Shown here: in pieces, positions 42,974 to 52,324 of the stretch
Layout of the letters: the number at the start of each line of letters is the position of its first letter
How positions within the stretch are numbered: position 1 is the first letter of the stretch
Assembly (NCBI RefSeq): GCF_012933385.1
Contig: NZ_JABBPN010000003.1
Coordinates: 62,001 to 126,000 of the forward strand
Direction: 5' to 3'
DNA length: 64,000 nucleotides
Source: Paenibacillus lemnae
Lineage (GTDB): Bacteria > Bacillota > Bacilli > Paenibacillales > Paenibacillaceae
The notes under the pieces: generated by a model
Databases searched by the model: none
What the model saw: the letters and a program-made list of their open reading frames with translations, nothing else
Told to the model about the DNA's origin: nothing
Made by a program: the position numbers and the translations under genes

Positions 42974-43201
42974 ATGATCAAAATATTGTTAGGTATCACG
43001 TCCATAATCTCATCCGTTATCGTCCTATGTACAGGATTTATTGTTTCAGCATTGAGATCTGTTCATTATTCGTCAGGTACAAACCTTGGAGCCTTTGAGT
43101 ACAGTCTGTTTAATCTTAGTTTTATGTGGATTTTAATACCCATTTTGCTATTTATCCTGGGAGTATTTCTGCTCTACTCAAGCGCCAAAGATGCCGGTTA
43201 A
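42974..43201 (+). CDS. Small membrane protein, two predicted helices
   Basis: 75 residues with a strong AAAGGAGG ribosome site. Hydrophobic helices at about residues 4-28 and 48-68 are separated by a polar loop. No family recognised. It lies between the small hypothetical gene and the MazG-like gene, on the same strand as both. Confidence 0.6.
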   Translation: MIKILLGITSIISSVIVLCTGFIVSALRSVHYSSGTNLGAFEYSLFNLSFMWILIPILLFILGVFLLYSSAKDAG

Positions 43202-43249
43202 CATGCTACAATACAATTACACAACCAACCAGCAAAGGATGAATAACCC

Positions 43250-43579
43250 ATGCCAGTATACAATAAGCTTGTCCGGGATCTGATCCCGGAGATTATACAT
43301 AAGAGCGGCAAGGAATGCCGGACACGGATTTTGGATGAAGAAGAGTACCAGAAAGAGCTGAACGTGAAGCTGAAGGAAGAATCGGAGGAGTATTTTGCCG
43401 CATCGAAGTCGGAGGAAGCTTTAGAAGAGCTGGCAGATATGCTTGAGGTGATACGGTCACTGGCTGCTGTACATGGTTCAAGCTGGGAGCAGCTTGAAGC
43501 GTTGAGAGACCAAAAGGCGCAGGCACGCGGCGGGTTTAAGGATAAGGTGTATCTCATCGATGTCGACGACAACGCTTAA
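43250..43579 (+). CDS. MazG-like/PRA-PH nucleotide pyrophosphohydrolase
   Basis: 109 residues. The start MPVYNKLVRDLIPEII and the following EELADMLEVIRSL helix carry the acidic residues expected for the all-alpha NTP pyrophosphatase (MazG/phosphoribosyl-ATP pyrophosphohydrolase-like) fold. Such stand-alone proteins remove pyrophosphate from nucleotides. No histidine-biosynthesis gene is nearby, so a HisE role is unlikely. Its last 20 bases overlap the helicase gene that follows, so the two are translationally coupled. This mirrors the Nudix/helicase pair on the other strand. Confidence 0.85.
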   Translation: MPVYNKLVRDLIPEIIHKSGKECRTRILDEEEYQKELNVKLKEESEEYFAASKSEEALEELADMLEVIRSLAAVHGSSWEQLEALRDQKAQARGGFKDKVYLIDVDDNA

Positions 43580-46001
43580 TGTTAAGCTGATTACAGAGAA
43601 CCTAGCGGACGAGCTGATTATTGGCATGCAGCATGCTTCTGGCATTTATATTATGACTTCGTTTGTAATGCAGTCGGGTGTGCGTTTACTGGCTCCTCAT
43701 TTGAAAAAAGCCATCGATCGCGGTGCCGAGGTCAAAATGCTGGCGGGTGACTACTTGTATGTGACACAGCCTGAAGGCCTGCAGGCCCTGCGCGACATCG
43801 ACAGCCAGCTGGAGGCCAGGCTGTGGCGGAGTATGGGAACCTCGTTCCATCCCAAAGCCTATCTTTTTGATTATGACAAAGGAGAAGGTCTGCTCATCGT
43901 GGGCTCTTCGAACTTCTCGATGTCGGCCATGCGGATGGGGATGGAGTGGAACCTGGCGATGAATGCAAAGGCCGAGCCGTACACTTTTCAGGTCGCTTTG
44001 GATAAGTTCATGCAGAACTTTTATCACGACTCCACCCTGCCGCTGAACGACCATACAATCTCTCTATATGAGGAAGAGTACCGGGCTTACCACCGGGAGA
44101 ATCCGGAACTTATCCGCAGAATTACCGAGATGGAAGAAGAGGAGTATCGTTCGGAGAGTGTTGGCAGCTCTGATGCTGCGATTATTCCGGATGTCGAGCA
44201 GGTACTGATTCAGCCCCGATTTGCCCAGCTGGATGCTTTAGATGCATTGGAGCGTACTCTGGAAGAGGAATACGATAAAGCGATGGTGGTCATGGCGACA
44301 GGCTTGGGCAAAACCTACCTCGCTGGCTTTTTCGCTCAGCGGTTTCAGCGTGTACTGTTCGTAGCGCATCGGGAGGAGATTTTGCTCCAGGCGAAGCGGT
44401 CTTTTCATCAGATTATGCCGGACAAAACCTTAGGTATCTATAACGGGCAGCTGAAAGAAGGAGACGCGGATTGTGTATTTGCTTCTATTTATACACTGGG
44501 CATGAAGAAGCATCGCGAGGGATTTGCTCAGAAGCATTTTGACCTGATTGTGGTGGATGAATTTCATCATGCGGCTGCCAGCTCGTATCAATCGGTGATT
44601 CAATATTTTGAACCGAGGTTTCTGCTTGGCATTACAGCAACGCCGGACCGTATGGACGGCAAGGATGTGTATGCTCTTTGTGATGGAAACGTGGCGTACC
44701 AGATCCATTTTATTGAAGCGATTCGGCGCGGCTGGCTGTCTCCTTTTCAATATTACGGCATCTATGATGATACCGATTATTCCTCCATCCGCTGGATGGG
44801 ATCGCACTATGATGACGAACAGCTGACGGCTGCCCAGTTAAGAGGGAGTCTAGCGGACAAAATTTACGAGTCCTGGATCGGTCATAAGCAGACAAGAACG
44901 ATTGGTTTTTGTTCATCGATCCGGCAGGCGGATTATTTAGCAGGGTATTTTCAGGACAAGGGCATACCCGCCGTCAGTCTGCATTCCGGAACGGTCGGCA
45001 TGACCAGAGGGGAAGCAATCCAGCGTCTTGCCGGTGGAGAGCTTGAAATTATTTTTACAGTGGATTTGTTCAATGAAGGCGTGGATATTCCGAGTGTGGA
45101 TACGCTGCTGTTCGTGCGTCCGACTGAATCGTTAACGGTGTTTACCCAGCAGGTGGGCCGGGGCCTCAGGTTGTATGAGCAGAAGACACACTGCACCATT
45201 ATCGACCTGATCGGCAACTACAGGAATGCAGATGTGAAGCTGCGGCTGTTCGCAAATGACGAGGAGTTGAAAGGAACGGCCAAGGACAAGGTGATTCCTT
45301 CTGTGCCTGCCGGATGCGAGATCCAGCTGGAGACCGGGGTCATCAACCTGCTGGATGAATTAAGCCGCAAAAAGCTGCCTCACCGCGAACGTCTACACCG
45401 CTCTTTTCTGGATCTTCAAGCGGAGCTTGGGCGGATCCCGACCTATCTGGAGCTTCACCTCTACGGCCGCGCCAACAGCTGGGAGTATCGGAATGAATTC
45501 GGTTCCTATGCGGGCTTTCTTCTATGGGCGGAGTGCCTGAGTGAGCAGGAAGAAGAAGTTTATTGGCGGCATGAGAACTGGCTGCGTGATGTAGAGAAGA
45601 CGGCCATGAACAAAAGCTACAAGATGATCGTTCTTCTGTACATGCTGGAGCGCGGACCGAAGCAGTGGGCAGAGCCTGTGACTTCTCTGGAAGTCGCGCC
45701 ATTCTTCCATAAGTACCTGACCGAGAAAGAGTACCGCAAACGGATTGATTTCTCGGATAACGATGCGAAGAAGCTGTGGAATTACGATGAGGTTAAGGTC
45801 AGCAAGCTGATTGAGAGAATGCCCATGACCAAGTGGAGCTCAGCTAAAGGCAGCATGACTGGCTTTGAGGATGGCGTGTTTAGCCTGGATGTTGAACCTG
45901 CTGCGGAGGATCTAGAAGTGCTGCACAGCTGGACGCAGGAGGTATGCCTGTACCGGCTGCACTATCATTTTGAGCGTAAGGAACAGAGAGTGGTGCAGTA
46001 G
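43560..46001 (+). CDS. PLD-like nuclease/SF2 helicase fusion (shorter paralogue)
   Basis: 813 residues. N-terminal PLD-like domain with His97-Lys99 in FHPKAYLF and downstream GSSNFS. SF2 helicase core: ATGLGKT, DEFHH as motif II, LGITATPDR, NEGVDIPS, and QQVGRGLR. The C-terminal ~230 residues are helical and charged and do not end like the minus-strand protein. Its start lies inside the MazG-like gene. Likely acts on nucleic acid with the pyrophosphohydrolase, probably against invading DNA (inference). The overall similarity to the minus-strand fusion suggests an old duplication or two related systems gathered in one island. Confidence 0.88.
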   Translation: MSTTTLNVKLITENLADELIIGMQHASGIYIMTSFVMQSGVRLLAPHLKKAIDRGAEVKMLAGDYLYVTQPEGLQALRDIDSQLEARLWRSMGTSFHPKAYLFDYDKGEGLLIVGSSNFSMSAMRMGMEWNLAMNAKAEPYTFQVALDKFMQNFYHDSTLPLNDHTISLYEEEYRAYHRENPELIRRITEMEEEEYRSESVGSSDAAIIPDVEQVLIQPRFAQLDALDALERTLEEEYDKAMVVMATGLGKTYLAGFFAQRFQRVLFVAHREEILLQAKRSFHQIMPDKTLGIYNGQLKEGDADCVFASIYTLGMKKHREGFAQKHFDLIVVDEFHHAAASSYQSVIQYFEPRFLLGITATPDRMDGKDVYALCDGNVAYQIHFIEAIRRGWLSPFQYYGIYDDTDYSSIRWMGSHYDDEQLTAAQLRGSLADKIYESWIGHKQTRTIGFCSSIRQADYLAGYFQDKGIPAVSLHSGTVGMTRGEAIQRLAGGELEIIFTVDLFNEGVDIPSVDTLLFVRPTESLTVFTQQVGRGLRLYEQKTHCTIIDLIGNYRNADVKLRLFANDEELKGTAKDKVIPSVPAGCEIQLETGVINLLDELSRKKLPHRERLHRSFLDLQAELGRIPTYLELHLYGRANSWEYRNEFGSYAGFLLWAECLSEQEEEVYWRHENWLRDVEKTAMNKSYKMIVLLYMLERGPKQWAEPVTSLEVAPFFHKYLTEKEYRKRIDFSDNDAKKLWNYDEVKVSKLIERMPMTKWSSAKGSMTGFEDGVFSLDVEPAAEDLEVLHSWTQEVCLYRLHYHFERKEQRVVQ

Positions 46002-46010
46002 GATTGAGTG

Positions 46011-46060
46011 AAAGAGCCGATCGGATATCAGGAATGTTCTGATGTTCGGGCGGCTCTTTT
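46011..46060 (+). terminator. Rho-independent terminator
   Basis: A long stem with a perfect 9-bp base (AAAGAGCCG with CGGCTCTTT) and inner pairing GGATATCAG/CTGATGTTC is followed by TTTTTATTTT. It ends the MazG-like/helicase operon. Confidence 0.85.
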
Positions 46061-46174
46061 TATTTTGTGGAAGCAATATGTGATGACGTATCTCGTTTGA
46101 TTAGCTATACTTTTCACTATAGGGTACATTTACCTAGTCCCTCTTTATAGAAATCATGTTAAGGAGAAAAGATT

Positions 46175-47377
46175 ATGAGTGATATGGACGAGCTTTACCA
46201 TAAAATCAATCGTTTTGTTACAAATAATGATTTATTGGAGCTTTTGAATTCTCGGATCAATGAGTTCAATCCTTTTAAAGTGATGAAGGTGGATCAATTT
46301 GAGATTCGACATTCAAACATACTGGCATGGCTGTTAAATCCAAGAGAGAATCACTTCTTAAGCGATTTGGTACTAAAGAAAGTAACTGCTGAAGTAATAT
46401 GCAGAGACATTGATATTAAAAACCACGACTTGAAGGTATCGGATATATTATTAGGCAGCTTCCATATTCTTGTCTTTTCAAGGAGCAATGATTTTATCCT
46501 TCTTATTGAAAATAAAGTGCACGCCGGTTTAGAAAGCCATCAGCTAGAGAAGTACATCCAATTAGTTAAGGATCATTATCCAGGGGTCCAGCACATTATT
46601 CCTGTATTCCTAACTTTAAACGGAGAAGAAGCCCCGCACTCGGAATATTTTAGCCTTGCACACTTGGATATTCTTAGCATTTTAAAATCCATTCTGACCT
46701 TAAATAAAGAAAATATGAATAGTAAAATCCATAATTTTATTAGTTACTATACCAAGACTCTGGAGGTACTCACTTTGCAGGATGAACAGCTAATAAAGCT
46801 ATGCCGCGATATTTATAAACATCATAGAGAAGCGATAGAAACAATCATTAAATATGGGGTTACTTCCACTTCGACCCTCAACCAGGCAGCCGAGGTCTTG
46901 AAATCGGAGTTGAATGACATTGGGCATGGGGAAAATCCTGATTTCTTTTTAAGCGATAAAGAATACTGGTTTATGCCTAATATGATCGATCAACAGCTGC
47001 CTCGTTTACTTAAGAAATGGAAATCACCAAGACCCATAAGCTATTTCTTTGCTGCTGAAGAGAAAAAGCTGCGACTTATCCTTGAAGTAGGACCCATCAC
47101 GGATGGTCATACCAGATTGAAATTATTAAATTATATCAATGATAATGACCCGGATCATTTATTATCCATAAAGTCAAATGCTCTGAAAAAGCTGAATGGA
47201 AGTTTTACTAGAATTCGTGCTAAAAGTGTCGACATTAGTGATTGGACGGATGCGGACCTTGTGGTTGAACGCATGAATTATTTATTAGAAAAAGGATTTA
47301 AGTATAACGAAGTAAACCATTATCTAGGTACTCTTCTACAGCAATTCAGCCTTGGTAACTCCAGCGACACGATCTGA
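46175..47377 (+). CDS. PD-(D/E)XK nuclease-family protein
   Basis: 400 residues; AAGGAG lies before ATG 46175. The N-terminal region carries FEIRHSNILAWLLNP, typical of the PDDEXK_4 family I recall, then FILLIENKVHAG with Glu112-Asn113-Lys114 as the E-x-K half of the active site. The preceding Asp could not be fixed with certainty. The C-terminal 200 residues are of unknown fold. Members are annotated as restriction-like nucleases, often solitary in defence islands. It has its own terminator-bounded unit between the helicase and dynamin operons. Base composition is AT-rich. Confidence 0.8.
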   Translation: MSDMDELYHKINRFVTNNDLLELLNSRINEFNPFKVMKVDQFEIRHSNILAWLLNPRENHFLSDLVLKKVTAEVICRDIDIKNHDLKVSDILLGSFHILVFSRSNDFILLIENKVHAGLESHQLEKYIQLVKDHYPGVQHIIPVFLTLNGEEAPHSEYFSLAHLDILSILKSILTLNKENMNSKIHNFISYYTKTLEVLTLQDEQLIKLCRDIYKHHREAIETIIKYGVTSTSTLNQAAEVLKSELNDIGHGENPDFFLSDKEYWFMPNMIDQQLPRLLKKWKSPRPISYFFAAEEKKLRLILEVGPITDGHTRLKLLNYINDNDPDHLLSIKSNALKKLNGSFTRIRAKSVDISDWTDADLVVERMNYLLEKGFKYNEVNHYLGTLLQQFSLGNSSDTI

Positions 47378-47851
47378 TAGCTCTATATACTCAGGCCTCC
47401 TCCTAAAGAATGGTGGGCTTTTTTGTTGTTCTGAACAGATGCTGCTCTTGAGTTATTCCCTTAAATGGTGTTGTCTTCGGGGTTAGTGTATACTGTCTTG
47501 CTGGCTTTACATAGGAATGACGCGGTAAAGACTGATGAGCTATTTGACCGATAAATAGGAAATAGGAGACATGTTAATGAAAAATATAGATCCAGTTGGT
47601 TCTTGAGGAGGAGTTCGGAAGTCATTGTTGAATGGATATATATATTGAAAGCGGTTGTCGATTAACAGATGTCTTTATCTTATTCGAACGAATAGGATCT
47701 TTCTAAGAAGAGACATCTTGATCGGAACGTACATTCGATGACAAGGTTTGCTACATAGACAGTCTATAATGATTAAGTAATCATGCATTTCATTGAGGCT
47801 GATTACCGCTTTGCTCTTAACTTACTTTAAATGGATGCAGGAGGTTTTTTC
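47378..47851 (+). promoter_or_regulatory. 474-base upstream region of the dynamin operon with a nested inverted repeat
   Basis: No ORF with a ribosome site. A weak G+C stem and T-run after the nuclease gene (47390-47425) may terminate it. At 47667-47718 an outer AGATGTCT/AGACATCT 8-bp repeat encloses CTTA/TAAG and a central TATTCG-AA-CGAATA palindrome, giving a cruciform-like dyad about 130 bases before the dynamin start. This could be a binding site for a regulator. A cre-like TGAAAGCGGTTGTC at 47646-47659 has several mismatches and was not accepted. Confidence 0.35.
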
Positions 47852-50254
47852 ATGTTTAAAGATACGGTCAGCGCGGTCAGGGATGAAGTCATCAGGCTTT
47901 TATCTCAGCAGCGCAATATAATAAGTGATCTTCTGGAATCGGAAGACATGGTTATGGAGAGAGACGAGCAGCAAGAACGTTCTCTTGACCGGCCCTTGGC
48001 TGAAATGTGGAATGCAGCGTTAGCAGAAGAGCTGACGAAGGTTCATGATTTGGAGATGACGCTTGCCGTTGTAGGAACAATGAAGGCAGGAAAGTCGACG
48101 ACAATTAATGCGATCGTTGGCCGGGAGGTGCTGCCGAACCGGAATAGACCGATGACCACGTTACCCACAATGATCAGGCATCAGCCGGGACAGGAAACAC
48201 CGGTTTTACGTTTTCCCAAGCCGCAACCATTCAATCAGGCTATACGGGAAATCAGATCAGCGCTGCGTGACATGGATGAGGAAGCATTGTCGAGCCTCCC
48301 GGTCAATGCTTCGGATGATGGCAGAACATTAGTTCAGGATATCTTGAGCGGTCATATCCATGAGCTGGATTCAGCCTATCATGGGACCGAGGGTATTTAT
48401 GATTTCCTGAAGACGCTTAATGATATTTCAAGATTGTGCGACTCCAAGAATCTGGATCTTCCTTCTCCTCTTACCGAATATACATCCTTACTGGAGCTGC
48501 CCGTCATTGATGTAGAGTTCTTTCATTTAAAGCATAGAAAGCAGCAAACCAACGGGAGACTGACCCTTATTGATACACCGGGCCCCAATGAGGCAGGACA
48601 GGTGCATTTAAGAGGAATTCTGCAAGAACAGTTACATAAAGCATCAGCCATCCTGGCTGTCCTTGACTATACTCAGCTTAATTCAGAGGCAGACTTTGAG
48701 GTGCGTATGGCGATCGAGGAGGTAGCGAAGTATTCCCGGGAGCGGCTGTTTGTGTTGATCAACAAATTTGATCAAAAAGACCGGAATTCCATGGGGGCGG
48801 ATGAAGTTCGCCGTTATGTAAGTAAGGAACTTTTTGAAGACCGGCTGCCTCAAGAGCATATCTTTCCTGTTTCCAGCCAGTTGGGGTATCTGGCGAATTA
48901 TGCACTTCGTGAGATCGCAGAGAGAGGGTGCTTGCCATCTCCTGATCAAGCGGAGTGGATTGAGGATTTTGGAGATCGAGCTCTGGGTTCCTTCTGGCAA
49001 GAAGATATCGATGATATCCCCCGGGTAAACAAGAGTGCAGAGCGATTGTGGCAGAAAAGTGATTTTGAAGAGCCGTTGGACCGTGTAATTGGCAAAGCCT
49101 ATGAAGAAGCTGCTCTCATTGTCATTCAATCGGCACTTGAGAAAATGAACATGTACGATGAAGAAATCCTTCAATATCTGAAGATGAGAAGAGGAAGCAT
49201 CCATATCGACATCGACTCTTTAAAGCAAATCATCACAGAGTTGGAGCATAATATTCAATTAATCCAGGATGTTCAGGAGAAAGCCGAGGCATTATCGGAT
49301 TCTGCTCAGAAAGAACTATCTGGAACATTTGATCTGGTGTTTAATCAGGGAAATGAGACTCTAAAGAGATTGATTGACAGTCTGTTTAGACATGGAAAAA
49401 GATTGGAAAGTGAACGGGCTAAACTGGAGAGGAAGAATAATAAAAAGAATAAAGGTTACATGTCGGATATTATATCCTTGTTTAAACCTGCCCAAAAAGC
49501 CTCCATCCCTATAAACGAAAGCGGATTAAACGTATTCTCGAACAAACAAGATGCGCTTGAGTTTCTTAATAAGATTCAATCGGCACTTGTCCAGGACTCC
49601 TCCCAGATTTTCAAGCAAATTCAATCTGAAGTAAATCGGTTCGTTGAATCGATGGAGTATAAGCTCCAAAGTGAGATTAGGGACAAAATGGAACCGGTGC
49701 TGGAGCGAGCGGCCAGTAAGTTGAATGACACCTTTCATCTCAAAATCTCTTTCAAGCAGCATGCCATTAAACCGATTCAAATCAACTTCGAATCTCTTCG
49801 TGAAGACTCTATCAATGTGAAGAATGTTGAGAAGAAAAAAACGAGATATGTTAGAAAGTGGTACACTCTCTGGTTAAGAGAGCATACCGAATCCTACACA
49901 GTTCACGAGGATGAGTACCACATCGATACGAAGCGAATGGGTGCTGCAGTGCTTGAAAATTTAAAAGCTTCGCAGAAGAAGCTTCAACAAGATTTGGATA
50001 TTTATATGAATCAGGAACTCTCCAACAATCTGGCTGATTACTTCAATCATCTTACATCCTATCTGGACAAGTTCCTCGGCAATCTTATGGATGGTATCCA
50101 TGATAAGCAGAAAAGCGAGGAGTCTTTGGGAAAGCTTCTGTCGGCTATGGAGAGCCTCATCTCGGTAGTCGAATTGCACCAACAGGATATTGAGCCGATA
50201 ATGAACGAGATCTTGTCGGGCAATCCTGTAGGAAAGGAAGTCAGTTTAGTCTAA
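47852..50254 (+). CDS. Dynamin-like GTPase (RdcA/CrfC-like)
   Basis: 800 residues; AGGAGG precedes ATG 47852 by about 8 bases (an earlier ATG at 47831 has no such site). G domain: P-loop GTMKAGKST at Gly75-Thr83, G2 Thr region at TTLPT, DTPG in LTLIDTPGPNEAG, and NKFD as G4. The remainder is a long helical stalk rich in Lys/Glu with a Lys-rich patch (ERKNNKKNK) that could contact membrane or nucleic acid. Bacterial dynamins remodel or protect membranes; E. coli RdcA/CrfC is encoded beside RdcB. It overlaps the next gene by one base and is first of a three-gene operon. Confidence 0.9.
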   Translation: MFKDTVSAVRDEVIRLLSQQRNIISDLLESEDMVMERDEQQERSLDRPLAEMWNAALAEELTKVHDLEMTLAVVGTMKAGKSTTINAIVGREVLPNRNRPMTTLPTMIRHQPGQETPVLRFPKPQPFNQAIREIRSALRDMDEEALSSLPVNASDDGRTLVQDILSGHIHELDSAYHGTEGIYDFLKTLNDISRLCDSKNLDLPSPLTEYTSLLELPVIDVEFFHLKHRKQQTNGRLTLIDTPGPNEAGQVHLRGILQEQLHKASAILAVLDYTQLNSEADFEVRMAIEEVAKYSRERLFVLINKFDQKDRNSMGADEVRRYVSKELFEDRLPQEHIFPVSSQLGYLANYALREIAERGCLPSPDQAEWIEDFGDRALGSFWQEDIDDIPRVNKSAERLWQKSDFEEPLDRVIGKAYEEAALIVIQSALEKMNMYDEEILQYLKMRRGSIHIDIDSLKQIITELEHNIQLIQDVQEKAEALSDSAQKELSGTFDLVFNQGNETLKRLIDSLFRHGKRLESERAKLERKNNKKNKGYMSDIISLFKPAQKASIPINESGLNVFSNKQDALEFLNKIQSALVQDSSQIFKQIQSEVNRFVESMEYKLQSEIRDKMEPVLERAASKLNDTFHLKISFKQHAIKPIQINFESLREDSINVKNVEKKKTRYVRKWYTLWLREHTESYTVHEDEYHIDTKRMGAAVLENLKASQKKLQQDLDIYMNQELSNNLADYFNHLTSYLDKFLGNLMDGIHDKQKSEESLGKLLSAMESLISVVELHQQDIEPIMNEILSGNPVGKEVSLV

Positions 50255-51234
50255 TGAGCATACATGAACGTGAGTACAACGCTGAAGAACAAGAGATACG
50301 CCGCCTGGTGCAGTCCATTCCCATTTTGCAGGATAAAATGATAGTAGATCTGGTCAATGGAATCCAGGTTACACAAGATCATATTCGCGTCAGCCAAGAT
50401 CGCATTACAGGGCTCGGATCAAGAATTGTCGATGCCGTAACCGGTAAATCGGCGCTGCGGCAGCAGCGAATTGATCAGAACTTGAACGAAGGGCTGCGAA
50501 GCACCATGATCTGGCTGGAGAATCTGCAGGCCAGTCAAATTCAGACCGATCGGGCTTTAGCTTATGTGACAGAGAAATTATCAGAAACCCGGCAGGGAAT
50601 CATGAAGCTGGTGGACAAGCATGTTGCTTTAAAAAACGAGGTGCGGCAGTTAACTGAACAAATGCATGGATTAGAGGAACAATTTACTCAGCAGTCGGAA
50701 CAAATTCGTAACCAGCTCACCTCTATAGATATGAGACAAAGTGCGTTAATTCAAATGAATCAGGAGTTTGATAAATGGGCGGGCGGAGGATACGCTTCAT
50801 TTTCACCACTGCTTCAAATGTTTCTGGTATTAGAAGCTTTGAGCTGGGGACCTTTTGGTGTGTATGATGCGGTTAACCCGGAATTCAGGGAACAGTTAAA
50901 TTATAAGTGTGCCGTTCTTTTGAAAGACGTAAGAGGAATTCCCATGCGCAACTTACCTACGGACAAGTGGATGCTGTCGCTGGTGAAAGAGAGGGCAGCG
51001 CATAAGGAAATGCTCAGATTTCTACTTCAAGATGATGCTGAACTTTTGGCTAGCTTGCCATTGCAGAGTACGATGCTGAAAGTAGTAGACTTGGAAGAGC
51101 ATAGTGCTGAGTCTATGAGATCTATACTGACCCAGGTCAACGTCCCACTCGTGTTTGAATCCAAAAGGCTGAGCCAAAGATTACTTATGGAATCACGCAT
51201 TCGGCTGCATAGGAGGGGACTCCATGCATCTTGA
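50254..51234 (+). CDS. Coiled-coil protein, RdcB-like partner of the dynamin GTPase
   Basis: 326 residues. The first ~170 are largely helical with heptad-like spacing (QTDRALAYVTEKLSETRQGI onward), followed by a globular segment rich in aromatic residues (FSPLLQMFLVLEALSWGPFG). The N-terminal pattern and the position behind a dynamin-like gene fit the RdcB family (diguanylate cyclase regulator in E. coli), but this is from memory and is tentative. Its ATG overlaps the GTPase stop, and its end overlaps the patatin gene by 11 bases. It probably bridges the GTPase and the lipase (inference). Confidence 0.65.
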   Translation: MSIHEREYNAEEQEIRRLVQSIPILQDKMIVDLVNGIQVTQDHIRVSQDRITGLGSRIVDAVTGKSALRQQRIDQNLNEGLRSTMIWLENLQASQIQTDRALAYVTEKLSETRQGIMKLVDKHVALKNEVRQLTEQMHGLEEQFTQQSEQIRNQLTSIDMRQSALIQMNQEFDKWAGGGYASFSPLLQMFLVLEALSWGPFGVYDAVNPEFREQLNYKCAVLLKDVRGIPMRNLPTDKWMLSLVKERAAHKEMLRFLLQDDAELLASLPLQSTMLKVVDLEEHSAESMRSILTQVNVPLVFESKRLSQRLLMESRIRLHRRGLHAS

Positions 51235-52324
51235 TTTTCCGGTATTCGGCCTGGTGTTCTCCGGCGGCGGCGCCCGGGGAGCATATGAGATCGGAGTCGC
51301 TCAATACCTGGCCTCCCAGAACTGGGTGCCATCCGCTTATGCTGGAGCCAGCATCGGGGCGTTAAATGCGGTGTTTCTAGCTGGGGCTCCGTCATTTCAG
51401 GAAGGTGTCCATCGGCTTGAAGAAGTTTGGAGAACACTGAAAATTCAAGACATTGTGAAGATGAATCATCAAATGGTAGTTTTGGGTTTGGTCCATGCTG
51501 CAGTCAAAAGAGGCATCGTACTTCATCCGGGATTAGCTGTATATGACGAAGCCTTCAACCTGCTGGCTTCAAAAATCAAGGTGATGAAGGATGTCAAAAA
51601 TATAAGCCAGCTCATCACGGAGCATCCCCTTCTTTCTAAACTGCAGCAAGGGCTGTTAGATAACCAGTTCTTACGAAGATTATTAGAGGAGCAGCTGGGT
51701 ATCCATGATATGGAGAATGCATCACCTATTTGGGTATCGGCATATCCGAGTAAGGGAATGACAAGAGATATTGTAGATTACTTACTCGCAGGATCCGGTA
51801 TTCGGGATACAAATGAATCGCACTATCTGCAATTGAATGAGATTCGTAAAGAAGAACGACTGTCAGCTATTCTGGCTAGTGCAGCCATTCCGGGAGTGTA
51901 CAGCCGGCAAACTGTGAATGGGCAGCCTTATGTTGACGGGGGAGTAGGAGGAGCTGTGCATTCGAGAGGTAATACACCTTTAACTCCATTAGTATTAGCC
52001 GGATATACCCATTGTGTGGTCGTGAACTTATCAGATGGATCCATGTTTAACAGGCATGAGTTTAAGAATACGACGATTATTGAAGTTCGGCCTGAGCAAA
52101 CATTACATCGGAATGGTCTTCTCCCAAGTCTGTTTGACTTTAGGCCGGAACGAATTCAGTCTTTAATAAGTCAGGGTTACGCGGATGCAAAGAGATGTAT
52201 TGGAGAGTCATTGACAGCTTTGTCATTAGTGCGTGGGGGGAGGGCGGCTGCGCAGTTAAAAGAAGACCGTCTCCTCGAACTAAAGAATGACGGTTTTGAT
52301 GATGCAATGAAATTATTGGACTAG
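51224..52324 (+). CDS. Patatin-like phospholipase
   Basis: 366 residues. Oxyanion-hole motif SGGGARGAYEIG near the N-terminus, catalytic Ser43 in GASIG, and Asp238 in YVDGG complete the Ser-Asp dyad of patatin/RssA-like lipases. Length and arrangement are standard. No signal peptide or membrane helix. Patatin lipases are effectors in several abortive-infection systems, where they degrade membrane phospholipid. It overlaps the RdcB-like gene, so production is coupled to the dynamin. A defence or membrane-stress role is inferred. Confidence 0.92.
   Translation: MHLDFPVFGLVFSGGGARGAYEIGVAQYLASQNWVPSAYAGASIGALNAVFLAGAPSFQEGVHRLEEVWRTLKIQDIVKMNHQMVVLGLVHAAVKRGIVLHPGLAVYDEAFNLLASKIKVMKDVKNISQLITEHPLLSKLQQGLLDNQFLRRLLEEQLGIHDMENASPIWVSAYPSKGMTRDIVDYLLAGSGIRDTNESHYLQLNEIRKEERLSAILASAAIPGVYSRQTVNGQPYVDGGVGGAVHSRGNTPLTPLVLAGYTHCVVVNLSDGSMFNRHEFKNTTIIEVRPEQTLHRNGLLPSLFDFRPERIQSLISQGYADAKRCIGESLTALSLVRGGRAAAQLKEDRLLELKNDGFDDAMKLLD

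Noticed and set aside
43250-43579. HisE of histidine biosynthesis
   Set aside because: No other histidine genes are nearby and the gene is coupled to a helicase, so a MazG-like role fits better.
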